From contig NZ_AP026738.1 of the NCBI RefSeq assembly GCF_002157685.2, positions 3,286,001-3,350,000 on the forward strand: a stretch of 64,000 bases of DNA, given 5' to 3'. Both the position numbers and the translations under genes were made by a program. The stretch comes from Comamonas thiooxydans (lineage in GTDB: Bacteria; Pseudomonadota; Gammaproteobacteria; Burkholderiales; Burkholderiaceae_C). The notes beneath the pieces were generated by a model. That model was not told the origin of the DNA. It did no database searches and worked only from the letters and a program-made list of their open reading frames with translations. Positions 31,473 to 38,910 of this stretch are shown in pieces. Positions within the stretch are counted from its first letter, which is position 1. Each line of letters opens with the position of its first letter.

Positions 31473-32135
31473 ATGTTTGATATGGATAAAGCAGCCAATC
31501 AGACACTCGCCGACAACGTTGCCATGCTCATCAAAGGCAAGGCGATTGGGCGTCTACGTGATGAGATGAAGACCGCTGGCTACGCCATCGGCCAGGGCAC
31601 GCTTGCTAGGATCATTGCTGGCGACACCGGCGTGAGAATGGAGTCAATTCAGAAATTTGCAGACTTCTTCGGGATCAGCACGGGCACTCTCCTTCATGAA
31701 TCGATAGAAGATGGCGAGAACGACTTTGTACCGGTCTCTAAGCTGAGCGTTCAGGTCGGTGCAGGCAACGGGCGTCATGTGGGTGTAGTCGCCAGTTTGG
31801 GGCTACTCCAGTTTCGTAGGGATTTTCTGAAGTCTGCAGGTGTAAGCCCTATCAATGCGGCGGTTGTCACCGTCAAGGGTGTAAGCATGGAACCCACCAT
31901 CCGCGATGGCTCTATTTTGCTGCTTAACAAAGCAGACCGCGAACCACGCGCAGGCCAGATCTACGCTTTCTCGTGGGATGGCGAGATGCTTGTGAAGCGT
32001 TTTCAAACTATCGGAGGCGTGTGGCGGGCAGTATCAGACAACGCGGACAAGAGCGAATACCCAGACATCATCATTGATGGCAAAGCCGAAACACTCATAC
32101 AAGGGCGGGCCATCTGGGTAGGCTCAAAGCTGTAG
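31473..32135 (+). CDS. Phage CI-like repressor, HTH plus S24 peptidase, 220 aa
   Basis: ATG 31473 (MFDMDKAANQTLADNVAMLI) gives 220 residues. The N-terminal helix-turn-helix spans about residues 20-70 (GYAIGQGTLARIIAGDTGVR). The C-terminal S24 peptidase has the nucleophile in GVSMEPTIRDGSILLLNKAD and the lysine in EMLVKRFQTIGG, so it is cleavable in an SOS response. It maintains lysogeny by binding the ACCGA-NN-TCGGT sites on both sides of the gene. Confidence 0.93.
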   Translation: MFDMDKAANQTLADNVAMLIKGKAIGRLRDEMKTAGYAIGQGTLARIIAGDTGVRMESIQKFADFFGISTGTLLHESIEDGENDFVPVSKLSVQVGAGNGRHVGVVASLGLLQFRRDFLKSAGVSPINAAVVTVKGVSMEPTIRDGSILLLNKADREPRAGQIYAFSWDGEMLVKRFQTIGGVWRAVSDNADKSEYPDIIIDGKAETLIQGRAIWVGSKL

Positions 32136-32227
32136 CTACAACGATTTCACATCTGGGGCCTTATGGCCCTTTTTTGTTGTCTTTGTACCGAACTCTAAGC
32201 TGGCACACAAAAAAATATCACAAATGT

Positions 32228-32264
32228 ACCGAATTCGGTATTGTTCTTCTGTACCGATATCGGT
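32228..32264. promoter_or_regulatory. OL-like operators (two ACCGA-NN-TCGGT sites)
   Basis: ACCGAATTCGGT at 32228-32239 and ACCGATATCGGT at 32253-32264 lie about 100 bp past the CI-like stop, 25 bp apart, the same spacing as the inner OR pair. They probably control the rightward early promoter. A half-site TGTACCGAACTC lies at about 32186. Confidence 0.8.
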
Positions 32265-32352
32265 ACATTTAACTCGTCGCAGCAGTGTGACGGGCACCAC
32301 GGCATCGACCGGGTCACGCCCGGTCTTTAAAAAGAGAGTGGATGGGAAAGGG

Positions 32353-32937
32353 TCAGGCCGGTGGATCTGGTTCAAAAAGCTTTGCCAACTCTGGTGGCAA
32401 GCCAATAGAGACAGACATGGACGCCTCATGATCCTTCTCAGGCATACCGAGAAAATCAGGGTGGTCTTCATCGTGCAAGAGCTGACCGACCAAGGTTGGA
32501 GAAACACCCAACCCGATCAAATAGCCTGCCGGATCAGCACGCCAGGCGCCCCAATCAAACACGAAGTTGAACAGCTCGTGCTGGCGGTCGAGAAACGGCT
32601 GAAGGCGACTCAGCTCTTCAGGCGTGTAGAAGGCTTCGGGGTCTTGGTCTAGCTTCGTGCCATTGCATCTGCGGCAAAGTGACACAAGATTGCCGGGGAC
32701 CAGATGCCCGCCATGCGCCATTGACACATGGTGGTCGATACAAAGAACCTTCAGTCCTCTCGTGCCGTGCACGTATGTTTCGGGTTGGCCGCATTTAAAA
32801 CAACGCGTACCGAACAAGGCAAAGAATTTTTCCCTGTAAACAGCCTCCACAGCAGGGATTGCAAAACGACTGAATAACTGACGCCGCTCTTTCTGGCGCT
32901 GACCCGGATAAAGCTCAACCGAGGCCTTTCCTCCCAT
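32353..32937 (-). CDS. HNH endonuclease-like protein, 194 aa
   Basis: ATG 32937 follows a strong AGGAGG. The zinc and HNH motif is clear: CFKC (46-49), then VLCIDHHVSMAHGGHLVPGN followed by LVSLCRRCN (to about 92). The C-terminal half is helical and ends with IGLPPELAKLFEPDPPA. It faces the CI-like gene and ends near the OL-like sites. HNH proteins in phages may aid packaging, cut competitor DNA or act as free-standing homing enzymes; the packaging genes here are 7 kb away, so the role is open. Confidence 0.85.
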   Translation of the reverse strand: MGGKASVELYPGQRQKERRQLFSRFAIPAVEAVYREKFFALFGTRCFKCGQPETYVHGTRGLKVLCIDHHVSMAHGGHLVPGNLVSLCRRCNGTKLDQDPEAFYTPEELSRLQPFLDRQHELFNFVFDWGAWRADPAGYLIGLGVSPTLVGQLLHDEDHPDFLGMPEKDHEASMSVSIGLPPELAKLFEPDPPA

Positions 32938-33396
32938 ACGGGATCCCTCCTGTAAGAAGTCTGTGATGTCGGAATCCAGATGTTATTACAGCGAGCGGAT
33001 CCCACCCTTTTCCATCCACTCTTGCACCGCATGCCCATGTCGTTCGCTCCACCCATGCGGAGCGTCCCCGGGCACCATCGCATCAGCGGGCACGGCCGCT
33101 GCTCTGCGCGGCATCCCTGCCGTATCCAGCCGCCAAAGGGCGTACACGGTCAAAAGGGTGAGGCGAATGCGGCCAAGAGCAAGAACGGCAACGCCGGTTG
33201 GAATCCCGGCACTGCCCTCCCCGTGCACATCGGGGCCAAACCAGAGCGCCTTGCACCAGGGCGCTGCGGTTTGAACGGTTATCGCCGAGTCAGAGGTATC
33301 TCCTCCCTCCACTTCACTTCCTCTGGCACGCCCGTAAGGGCATCGGCTCTTTCTTCACGGCCTGCGCCAGTCGATGGCTGCAGCCGTCAATCCTCC

Positions 33397-33431
33397 AAGC
33401 CCCTCAGCAACCGCTGAGCGGGCTTTGCCTT
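33397..33431 (+). terminator. Intrinsic terminator, early operon copy 1
   Basis: AAGCCC (33397-33402) pairs with GGGCTT (33420-33425), with an inner TCAGC/GCTGA stem. T-rich tail follows. It belongs to the series of GCGGGCTT-type terminators that punctuate the plus-strand early genes. Confidence 0.75.
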
Positions 33432-33500
33432 TGCCCTGAACCGGAGCACCCGATACAGGCAGCTCGCGTGCCGGCCATCACCAAAGGGGCGCCACCTAGT
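33432..33500 (+). pseudogene. Remnant copy of the 35620 gene start
   Basis: The sequence after the terminator, GCCCTGAACCGGAGCACCC and on, matches 35601-35660 with a few changes. The start codon is lost (GATACAG against ATGCAAG) and 18 bases are deleted. Its would-be product QAARVPAITKGAP aligns with QAARPTLPSVPITSAA of the intact gene. It was truncated where the AT-rich lipoprotein insert begins. Confidence 0.6.
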
Positions 33501-33595
33501 ATTTACCCTTCATATATTTTGATGAAGTCGAAATCAATACACCATGGTACAACTGAACACATCCGTCAATTAATAATCCATTAACCAGCATAAAA

Positions 33596-34981
33596 ATGAT
33601 TAACATTAATAGCGTTATAACGGCATCCATCACATTACTCGTTCTTTCCGGGTGTGTGTCGACCGGCCCCAAGACAGGATGGATACAAAAAGATGCTGGA
33701 ACAAGTACTGGGATATATGTTTTCGAGGATGGCAGTCGATATGAGGGAGGCTACCTTGGAGAAACATTCAATGGGAATGGAATGTTTTTCAATCAATATG
33801 ATTATTACGGAAATTATCCATCCACAACTAATGCGCCTCAGATCCATGGTGATACATCAAGTGCAAAATTCAATAATGGCACGATAGACAACGAGTCAAT
33901 AACATACACGTCAAGATGGGGAACAGGAAATAAAAAAATATCTCCAGAGGCCTTCAAATACGTCGGTGGTTACAACAAAGGCTTCAAAGGACCGGGAACC
34001 ATCACATTCGGAAGTGGTAGAGTAGTCAAAGGTCAATTCGATAACGAATCAATACCTTACGCCGTTGCGCCAAATGACCGAATATTTTTTAAATCCAGCA
34101 ATTTAATTGGAAGTTACTTTGAAGGTCCTGTCTCTGTAAAATGGCCTAATGGCGCAACATTTGAAGGCAATGCTTATAGATACTACCTTTTCAATCGCAG
34201 TGAAGGATTGAGCAATCCCAAAGGCCTCAGCTGCATAGGATCTATGTTTTTTGGTAAAGGTGTTTTAAAAACTCCAGGTCAACCGGATTATGTGGGAGTT
34301 GTCACTGAAGATTTTGATACATACCTTCCTCGACGAGGGCGCGAGGCTGACCTAGTTGCATACGCTCAAGAAATGGCTGAATGTCCATTGATCCTCGTAG
34401 CTGCTCGCAAGTTGATAACCAATGCTCAAGCAAATTACGATGCAGAGATGGCACAAGGCCGAGAGAATGCACGAGCCTCACTCGCAAGAGACTTGCGAAA
34501 TATGTCAGTCAATATAAAAACCAATATGACCAGGGTCGAGTCTGCCTCTCGCGGAAGCACCGTCGAATTGGACAGAGAAAAAGCACGTCGAAATACAGAA
34601 TTTAATGAAACACGAGCTAAAAGAGAGAGAAATAATCAGGTCAACGAAAATTCAAAGGCTGTTTCTGCATCGAGAACTAGCACTGATGACTTCGAGAAAG
34701 AGAAATCAAATCGAAGCAGCAAGTCAAAAAATGAACGCTTGAAATCTGATAAGAGTGAAAATAGTGCAAAGATTGAAAAGGGCTCAAGTGCTAAAAATAA
34801 TAGCGAACCCTTAATCATCTTAAGGAGCACCACATACGATGTAAAACCACAAATCCCGACTGAAAAAATAACAATGCCAGATACATCGGAAAAATTGGTT
34901 ATACCACCAGTCAATAAAGACTATCTCACTACTAGAAGTGACACAACCCGACCCAGAACAGGAAGGGTTATGGAACGATAG
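33596..34981 (+). CDS. MORN-repeat lipoprotein, 461 aa, acquired
   Basis: Starts at ATG 33596. The N-terminus has a lipoprotein signal (SVITASITLLVLSGC, cysteine at residue 20). Three MORN-like repeats are visible: YVFEDGSRYEGGYLGETFNG, YVGGYNKGFKGPGTITFGSG and VSVKWPNGATFEGNAY. The C-terminal third (about 300-400) is a highly charged, Ser/Asn/Lys-rich coil-like region. The gene is far more AT-rich than its neighbours. A prophage-encoded envelope lipoprotein suggests a role in superinfection exclusion or surface alteration. The exact function is unknown. Confidence 0.8.
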   Translation: MININSVITASITLLVLSGCVSTGPKTGWIQKDAGTSTGIYVFEDGSRYEGGYLGETFNGNGMFFNQYDYYGNYPSTTNAPQIHGDTSSAKFNNGTIDNESITYTSRWGTGNKKISPEAFKYVGGYNKGFKGPGTITFGSGRVVKGQFDNESIPYAVAPNDRIFFKSSNLIGSYFEGPVSVKWPNGATFEGNAYRYYLFNRSEGLSNPKGLSCIGSMFFGKGVLKTPGQPDYVGVVTEDFDTYLPRRGREADLVAYAQEMAECPLILVAARKLITNAQANYDAEMAQGRENARASLARDLRNMSVNIKTNMTRVESASRGSTVELDREKARRNTEFNETRAKRERNNQVNENSKAVSASRTSTDDFEKEKSNRSSKSKNERLKSDKSENSAKIEKGSSAKNNSEPLIILRSTTYDVKPQIPTEKITMPDTSEKLVIPPVNKDYLTTRSDTTRPRTGRVMER

Positions 34982-35014
34982 AATCACAGATAAACAATAA
35001 AGTAGTTAATGACA

Positions 35015-35041
35015 GAAGCCCGCAAGTAGCGGGCTTCTTTT
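35015..35041 (+). terminator. Intrinsic terminator after MORN lipoprotein
   Basis: GAAGCCCGC (35015-35023) pairs with GCGGGCTTC (35029-35037), loop of five, followed by TTTT. Confidence 0.9.
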
Positions 35042-35055
35042 ATGGAGAATTTACT

Positions 35056-35181
35056 TTGAAAGCAGTACGCATTGAGCCGAATGGCGACGGTACCTTTACA
35101 GCCTGGATTTTCAGCACCTGGCATCAGGGCACGTACGACGAATGCACGGCCTGGATAAGGGCTCACGGAGAAAGCATATGA
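35056..35181 (+). CDS. Small phage protein, 41 aa, TTG start
   Basis: TTG 35056 follows GGAGAATTTACT and opens a frame of 41 residues (KAVRIEPNGDGTFTAWIFST, then WHQGTYDECTAWIRAHGES). The stop overlaps the next gene start (ATGA), which supports translation. The short aromatic-rich beta-type sequence is reminiscent of small early phage proteins of unknown role. Confidence 0.5.
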   Translation: MKAVRIEPNGDGTFTAWIFSTWHQGTYDECTAWIRAHGESI

Positions 35182-35573
35182 ACAGCCAATCTCAAACGAA
35201 CCTCAAGCCGCTACTCTGGAACGCAACCCATTGGAGCGTGATTGCCGGCATTGCATATGCAACCTACGCCCAGCCATCATATGGCGCACGACTGCTTGAT
35301 GTTGCCGCCATCTGGACAGGAATCATCAACACTCTGCTGCTGATCTATCTTGCATTTCTAGTAGGCAACAAAGAAGTCAATCGCCTCTGGAGGCAACAAC
35401 AGCAAGAGCGCAAGACTTGGACGAGAGTTCACAGCACGCTGCTTGCAATCGCAGAGCTATTCGTATTCGCTTGGGCTGGCTGGCTATGGAGCTTCGGCAT
35501 TCGGCTGGTACGGCTTTTCATCTTGCAAATGGTGGCCGTCAGGTCAGAGCAAAACCAAGACAAACCACCCTAA
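35178..35573 (+). CDS. Phage membrane protein, 131 aa
   Basis: ATG 35178 (MNSQSQTNLKPLLWNATHWS) overlaps the preceding stop. Three hydrophobic segments are visible near residues 19-37 (SVIAGIAYATYAQPSYG region), 44-64 (IWTGIINTLLLIYLAFLVGN) and 86-112 (LLAIAELFVFAWAGWLWSFG). It ends in a charged tail. A small inner-membrane protein in an early operon may affect exclusion or host physiology. No family recognised. Confidence 0.65.
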   Translation: MNSQSQTNLKPLLWNATHWSVIAGIAYATYAQPSYGARLLDVAAIWTGIINTLLLIYLAFLVGNKEVNRLWRQQQQERKTWTRVHSTLLAIAELFVFAWAGWLWSFGIRLVRLFILQMVAVRSEQNQDKPP

Positions 35574-35600
35574 GCCCGCCACTGAGCGGGCTTTTCTTTT
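35572..35600 (+). terminator. Intrinsic terminator, early operon
   Basis: AAGCCCGC (35572-35579) pairs with GCGGGCTT (35586-35593), loop of six, followed by TTCTTTT. The ribosome site of the next gene begins 15 bases later. Confidence 0.88.
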
Positions 35601-35619
35601 GCCCTCAACCGGAGAACCC

Positions 35620-35889
35620 ATGCAAGCAGCCCGCCCCACCTTGCCCAGCGTGCCGATCACCAGCGCGGCATTCCAGTACAGCAACTCGGCCAGCACCAAC
35701 ATTGCCGACACCTTTGCCAAGGCCCGCGCACGCATGGCGGCCGAGCAGGCTGCTGCGACCAGCAAGCCACGCCGCCGCAGCCAGCATGGCCCGGCGCTGA
35801 TGACCATCAACCGCGTGCGTGCCGGCACCGCCAACCACCTGAATTTGCCGCTTTTCGAGGAGCAGTCGCCATGCGCATCTTTGTTCTGA
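35620..35889 (+). CDS. Small phage protein, 89 aa
   Basis: ATG 35620 behind CGGAGAACCC. The product (MQAARPTLPSVPITSAAFQY) is Ala/Ser/Thr-rich with a basic middle (SKPRRRSQHGPALMTINRVR). The 5' region of this gene is duplicated as a remnant near 33432. It overlaps the next small gene by 19 bases. Function unknown. Confidence 0.65.
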   Translation: MQAARPTLPSVPITSAAFQYSNSASTNIADTFAKARARMAAEQAAATSKPRRRSQHGPALMTINRVRAGTANHLNLPLFEEQSPCASLF

Positions 35890-36005
35890 AATGCGGCTGC
35901 GTTTCCATCCAACACGCGGCCCGCAGCGCCGCCGAAGCGTTTGACCATGGCTTTGCCGAGCTGGGCCACCTGGGCTTGGGGATCACCTGCCGATGCATCC
36001 GATAG
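35871..36005 (+). CDS. Small Cys-containing phage protein, 44 aa
   Basis: ATG 35871 behind GAGGAG. The 44 residues (MRIFVLKCGCVSIQHAARSA, then AEAFDHGFAELGHLGLGITC) have two pairs of cysteines (CGC and CRC) that could bind a metal. It overlaps both neighbours, as small early phage genes often do. Too short to appear among long open frames but supported by its ribosome site and overlaps. Confidence 0.5.
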   Translation: MRIFVLKCGCVSIQHAARSAAEAFDHGFAELGHLGLGITCRCIR

Positions 36006-36217
36006 ACACCGTGCTGCACGAGCTGCAGCACCGGGACCGCCAGCGCAGCCGCCTGCTACGCGCTATGGAAAGCAAAGCAGCGACCGCCAGCCCAGCAATG
36101 CTATCGGTATCAAACTATTTTCAAACGCAGCTAGAGCAAGCACAGCGCGCTCACAAATTCAAAAGCCACTACCCAAACAAAAGCCCGCAAGGCTCCAGGC
36201 CCGGCGGGCTTTTTTAG
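35993..36217 (+). CDS. Small basic phage protein, 74 aa
   Basis: ATG 35993 (MHPIDTVLHELQHRDRQRSR) overlaps the previous stop. It is helical and basic, and its last dozen codons run into the terminator that follows (the KSPQGSRPGGLF end is the terminator sequence read as protein). Function unknown. Confidence 0.5.
   Translation: MHPIDTVLHELQHRDRQRSRLLRAMESKAATASPAMLSVSNYFQTQLEQAQRAHKFKSHYPNKSPQGSRPGGLF
36179..36216 (+). terminator. Intrinsic terminator, early operon
   Basis: AAGCCCGC (36181-36188) pairs with GCGGGCTT (36204-36211), followed by a run of T. Nearly identical in arrangement to the copies at 36854 and 39106. Confidence 0.9.
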
Positions 36218-36275
36218 TGCCTAGAACGACGTGAGAGCAGGCCTTGGCCTAGCCTTAAGCCAAAGGAGCACGCAC

Positions 36276-36836
36276 ATGCAGACAGTCGCGGTACTGTTCG
36301 CTCGCACAGACAGCATCTACAAGAACCTCAAGGACGTGGACGTCTACGACATCACTCGGGATGCTCGAACTTATGACGGCCCCCATCCGGCGGTTGCACA
36401 TCCGCCCTGCCGCGCCTGGGGACGACTGCGCGCATTCGCGCGCCCTCGTCCCGACGAGCGAAACCTGGGCCGCCTGGCAGTTGCGCTGATCCGCGAATTC
36501 GGCGGGGTTCTGGAGCATCCTGCCGGAAGCACGCTATGGCTCGCACAGCACCTTCCGAAACCAGGCACACGTGACTCATGGGGCGGCTGGACGCTGGCGG
36601 CGCCCCAGAAGTGGTGGGGCCACAAGGCCGAAAAAGAAACCTGGTTCTACATCGTAGGCTGCGAACCAGCAGACATACCCAACCTTCCGATAGTCCTTGG
36701 CGAGGCAACTCATGTTGTCCAAAGCCGCAAGCGCCAGGACTATCGCCCACACATCACCAGGTCGGAACGCGAACATACGCCGCCACCGCTGGCCGAATGG
36801 CTTGTCGAGCTGGCACGACGATGCGTGAAGCCCTGA
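36276..36836 (+). CDS. Phage protein with DNA-methyltransferase-like motifs, 186 aa
   Basis: Start set at ATG 36276 (MQTVAVLFARTDSIYKNLKD) behind AAAGGAG. The segment VAHPPCRAWGR (40-50) resembles the catalytic PC motif of cytosine-C5 methyltransferases, and GGVLEHPAGSTLW (76-88) resembles their ENV motif. The C-terminus (EREHTPPPLAEWLVELARR) is typical of a phage-restricted family usually left unannotated. A usual SAM-binding motif I is not visible, and the protein is short for a methyltransferase. It may be a reduced or inactive relative. Confidence 0.65.
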   Translation: MQTVAVLFARTDSIYKNLKDVDVYDITRDARTYDGPHPAVAHPPCRAWGRLRAFARPRPDERNLGRLAVALIREFGGVLEHPAGSTLWLAQHLPKPGTRDSWGGWTLAAPQKWWGHKAEKETWFYIVGCEPADIPNLPIVLGEATHVVQSRKRQDYRPHITRSEREHTPPPLAEWLVELARRCVKP

Positions 36837-36853
36837 CCCCACATAAATTGCCC

Positions 36854-36890
36854 AAAAGCCCGCAAGGCTCCAGACCCGGCGGGCTTTTTT
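36854..36890 (+). terminator. Intrinsic terminator, early operon (repeat copy A)
   Basis: AAAAGCCCGC and GCGGGCTTTTTT form the stem. Bases 36854-36906 match 39106-39158 at 51 of 53 positions, so the terminator and following start region are duplicated. Confidence 0.9.
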
Positions 36891-36908
36891 GATCACCAAG
36901 GAATCTAG

Positions 36909-37001
36909 ATGACTGACACCCCAGAGACAGTCCGCGTGCCGCTGTGTGTGAACGGAGAAAAATCTCTCGCATTCCTTGCGCTACTGCTCAGCAGATCGTA
37001 A
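36909..37001 (+). pseudogene. 5' fragment of a split small phage gene
   Basis: ATG 36909 opens MTDTPETVRVPLCVNGEKSL and stops after 30 codons. The start region aligns with the 39158 gene (MITNTSDRD). The matching 3' end of that gene family (RAHWHAKGAALLDRLRG) is found at 37682-37738, beyond the inserted DUF4337 gene. The original gene therefore appears to have been interrupted. Confidence 0.5.
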
Positions 37002-37009
37002 AAACGCTC

Positions 37010-37627
37010 TTAGATATGCAGCATCGCCAGCCCGCCCACGGCCAGGCCAAGCGCGGCCACGCCAAGCATCCCGTATTCGAGCCACTTCTTCTTGGTCAGC
37101 AGCGCAATGGCTGCGAGGGCAATCGCGACCTGCAGCGCCGTGGTGGCCTGGGCCCAGCGGTGATGCAGGTGCATCTGCATCTCGGACTGCTCGTCCCACT
37201 GCCGGGCCTCCGCTTCCAGACGCTCGGCATCGCGCTTGATGTCGTCCTTTTCCTTCTCGTAGCGCTCCACCTTGGCCTGGTAGGCGGCCCGCTTGTCCTC
37301 CGTGGCCACCAGATCGCGCGCGAACTCGGCCATCGACTGCTTGGTGCTCTTGGCCTGATAGAAGGCCCACTGGTTGGCCGCCTCGGTCTTCTTGATGGCT
37401 GCGTCGTTTTTGTACAGCCCGGCATTGGCCTGGGTCGCACCGCCCATGTACGAGAAGATGGCGCCCACCGTGGCAATGACTGCCGTGCACATGGCGATCT
37501 GGTTGGTCAGGCTGCCGCCGCCGATGCCGTGGTGGGCGGTTGCGCCATGTTCACCCTGGGCGGCATGTTCGAGTTCGTGATCGTGCGGGCCGTGGACGTG
37601 AAAGCCGTTGGAAGACATAGCAGCCAA
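37010..37627 (-). CDS. DUF4337 domain protein, 205 aa
   Basis: ATG 37627 in the minus direction opens a frame with a His-rich N-terminus (HVHGPHDHELEHAAQGEHGA). The body has LTNQIAMCTAVIATVGAIFS as a membrane segment, a long coiled coil (about 90-150, KAAYQAKVERYEKEKDDIKR-type), and two C-terminal membrane segments (ALQVAIALAAIALLT, YGMLGVAALGLAVGGLAML). This is the plan of the DUF4337 family, whose function is unknown. It faces opposite to the early operon and splits a small gene, marking it as an insert. Confidence 0.82.
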   Translation of the reverse strand: MAAMSSNGFHVHGPHDHELEHAAQGEHGATAHHGIGGGSLTNQIAMCTAVIATVGAIFSYMGGATQANAGLYKNDAAIKKTEAANQWAFYQAKSTKQSMAEFARDLVATEDKRAAYQAKVERYEKEKDDIKRDAERLEAEARQWDEQSEMQMHLHHRWAQATTALQVAIALAAIALLTKKKWLEYGMLGVAALGLAVGGLAMLHI

Positions 37628-37681
37628 ATTCTTGATAGCAATGGGTGGCGCATTATGGGGGCGGTATGACCGCTACCTGGG

Positions 37682-37738
37682 CTTCAGAGCCCACTGGCAT
37701 GCCAAAGGCGCGGCCTTGCTGGACAGGCTTCGCGGCTG
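37682..37738 (+). pseudogene. 3' fragment of the split small phage gene
   Basis: The frame RAHWHAKGAALLDRLRG ends at a TGA at 37736-37738. Bases 37693-37730 match 39309-39346 at 35 of 38 positions. It is the downstream part of the gene whose start lies at 36909. Confidence 0.5.
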
Positions 37739-37818
37739 ACAACACAGCAAATGGTCATGGGTCACCAGCAACCCGGAGAGCTGGCCAGGCTGATAAGCAA
37801 TGCTTACGCACAGGTTCT

Positions 37819-38250
37819 TTACTTCACCTGTTTTTTCCCATTCAGCCAGCGCTTGCGACGCACAATTAAATCTTGCACACGCGCATCCTTACTAAGCCAG
37901 AAAAGCTCTGAGATCAGGATGGGCACAGAAACAATAATTCCATATGCAACGCTCTTTCCGCTCATGCCCGAATAAGGATTCAAAACCAGGATAATAAAAC
38001 CAGCAGATATAAATGTCATAAATACATTAAATGCCGCTTGTTCTGAAAACATTTCTCTCTGAATCAGCAAATCATCCAGTCTTTTTCCTTTTACCTTCCA
38101 CAAATGACGTGCACGTACTGAGCGAAAAATCTTCTTTGATCTCTTGAATGCGTATTTAACAAGCTTGGGAAAAAAAATGATCAACAGCGCCGGAACAAAA
38201 CTTGTAAACCACCACGACGCGTCTGTTAAATTATTCAGGATACTTTGCAT
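37819..38250 (-). CDS. Accessory membrane protein, 143 aa
   Basis: Starts at ATG 38250, 12 bases after the DUF4145 gene, so the two are an operon. Membrane segments are near residues 14-32 (FTSFVPALLIIFFPKLVKYA), 72-92 (NVFMTFISAGFIILVLNPYS) and 98-116 (VAYGIIVSVPILISELFWL). A basic region separates the first and second. AT-rich like its partner. It could anchor or execute the response of the DUF4145 protein; that is inference from adjacency. Confidence 0.65.
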   Translation of the reverse strand: MQSILNNLTDASWWFTSFVPALLIIFFPKLVKYAFKRSKKIFRSVRARHLWKVKGKRLDDLLIQREMFSEQAAFNVFMTFISAGFIILVLNPYSGMSGKSVAYGIIVSVPILISELFWLSKDARVQDLIVRRKRWLNGKKQVK

Positions 38251-38262
38251 GGCTCATTAAAA

Positions 38263-38910
38263 TTATTCTGAAGCAGCTTCACGTCGCACTCGAACCTCTT
38301 CAATCTGATTCGGCAAAGTGTACAAATAGGTCAGAAGAAAATATGTCAGATGATGCATTTGCTCAGCCATCTCCTCCGTCGCATCATCATCGCCATGCAG
38401 TGCCTCGTTGCCATCCAGTCGCAACTCATGCGCCCATGTCTGAAGAGCTGGTGTAATTCGATGTTCAGCCGCCAGCTTGTCGATACGCTTTTCCAGCTTC
38501 CATGCCTCGACATCAGGGGCAAACTCCTTCAACGCCAGCTCCATGCAACGGCGATAACTGCCACATGCGGCGTTCCAAAGCCCTGAGCGTCTTGATTTCG
38601 CTGCCTCCACAAAGCTGCGAGCTACCTTTTCAGGTGTGCTCTGAGGCGCGTCTATAGGCGGCAAAGTGGGCCAAATCTTCTTCAGAACCACTGCTGGGTG
38701 CTCGAGAATATTTCCCGAATAGCCCAGTAATTGTTCAGCCCTGTACCCAGCCTGCCTAAAGGCAAATTTGACAACGACACCTTCGTAGCAGGCAGAGCAC
38801 TGTGCAAAGATCGACGAAGTCAGGCTTCGATTGCTATTGCTGCCTGAAATCGCAGCAAAAGTCATATTTTCTGCGCCGCAATGCGGGCACTGCATCACAA
38901 GGACTGCCAT
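38263..38910 (-). CDS. DUF4145 protein with zinc ribbon, 215 aa
   Basis: Start chosen at ATG 38910 (MAVLVMQCPHCGAENMTFAA) behind GAGGGAG. A zinc ribbon (CPHC at 8-11, CSAC near 37-40) precedes a helical domain: SYRRCMELALKEFAPDVEAW, then WAHELRLDGNEALHGDDDAT and LTYFLLTYLYTLP. This is the DUF4145 pattern, often found near restriction and other defence genes. Its GN...H motif recalls HEPN-type helices but the usual R-x4-6-H spacing is not met. It is co-transcribed with a membrane protein. Defence role suspected. Confidence 0.8.
   Translation of the reverse strand: MAVLVMQCPHCGAENMTFAAISGSNSNRSLTSSIFAQCSACYEGVVVKFAFRQAGYRAEQLLGYSGNILEHPAVVLKKIWPTLPPIDAPQSTPEKVARSFVEAAKSRRSGLWNAACGSYRRCMELALKEFAPDVEAWKLEKRIDKLAAEHRITPALQTWAHELRLDGNEALHGDDDATEEMAEQMHHLTYFLLTYLYTLPNQIEEVRVRREAASE

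Larger units (their letters stand above)
32938..33595. other. Mostly non-coding 658-bp region before the early operon
   Basis: No convincing gene is seen. Open frames on both strands exist (plus 33031-33417, minus 32986-33312) but lack good ribosome sites. The region ends with a terminator (33397-33431) and a fragment of a duplicated gene start (33432-33500). It could hold the early promoter and a structured leader such as an antitermination site. Confidence 0.5.

Noticed and set aside
32136..32507. Minus-strand frame past the CI-like gene
   Set aside because: Overlaps the OL-like operators and the 3' part of the HNH gene in another frame.
32986..33312. Minus-strand frame of about 108 codons between the HNH gene and the early operon
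   Set aside because: GTG start without a proper ribosome site and overlapping plus-strand frames of similar length; coding cannot be decided, so the region was listed as mostly non-coding.
33031..33417. Plus-strand frame in the same region
   Set aside because: No ribosome site, runs into a terminator, and composition is that of a structured leader.
36909..37001. Considered as an intact 30-aa gene
   Set aside because: Its start matches the longer gene at 39158 and the matching end lies beyond the inserted DUF4337 gene, so it was called a fragment.
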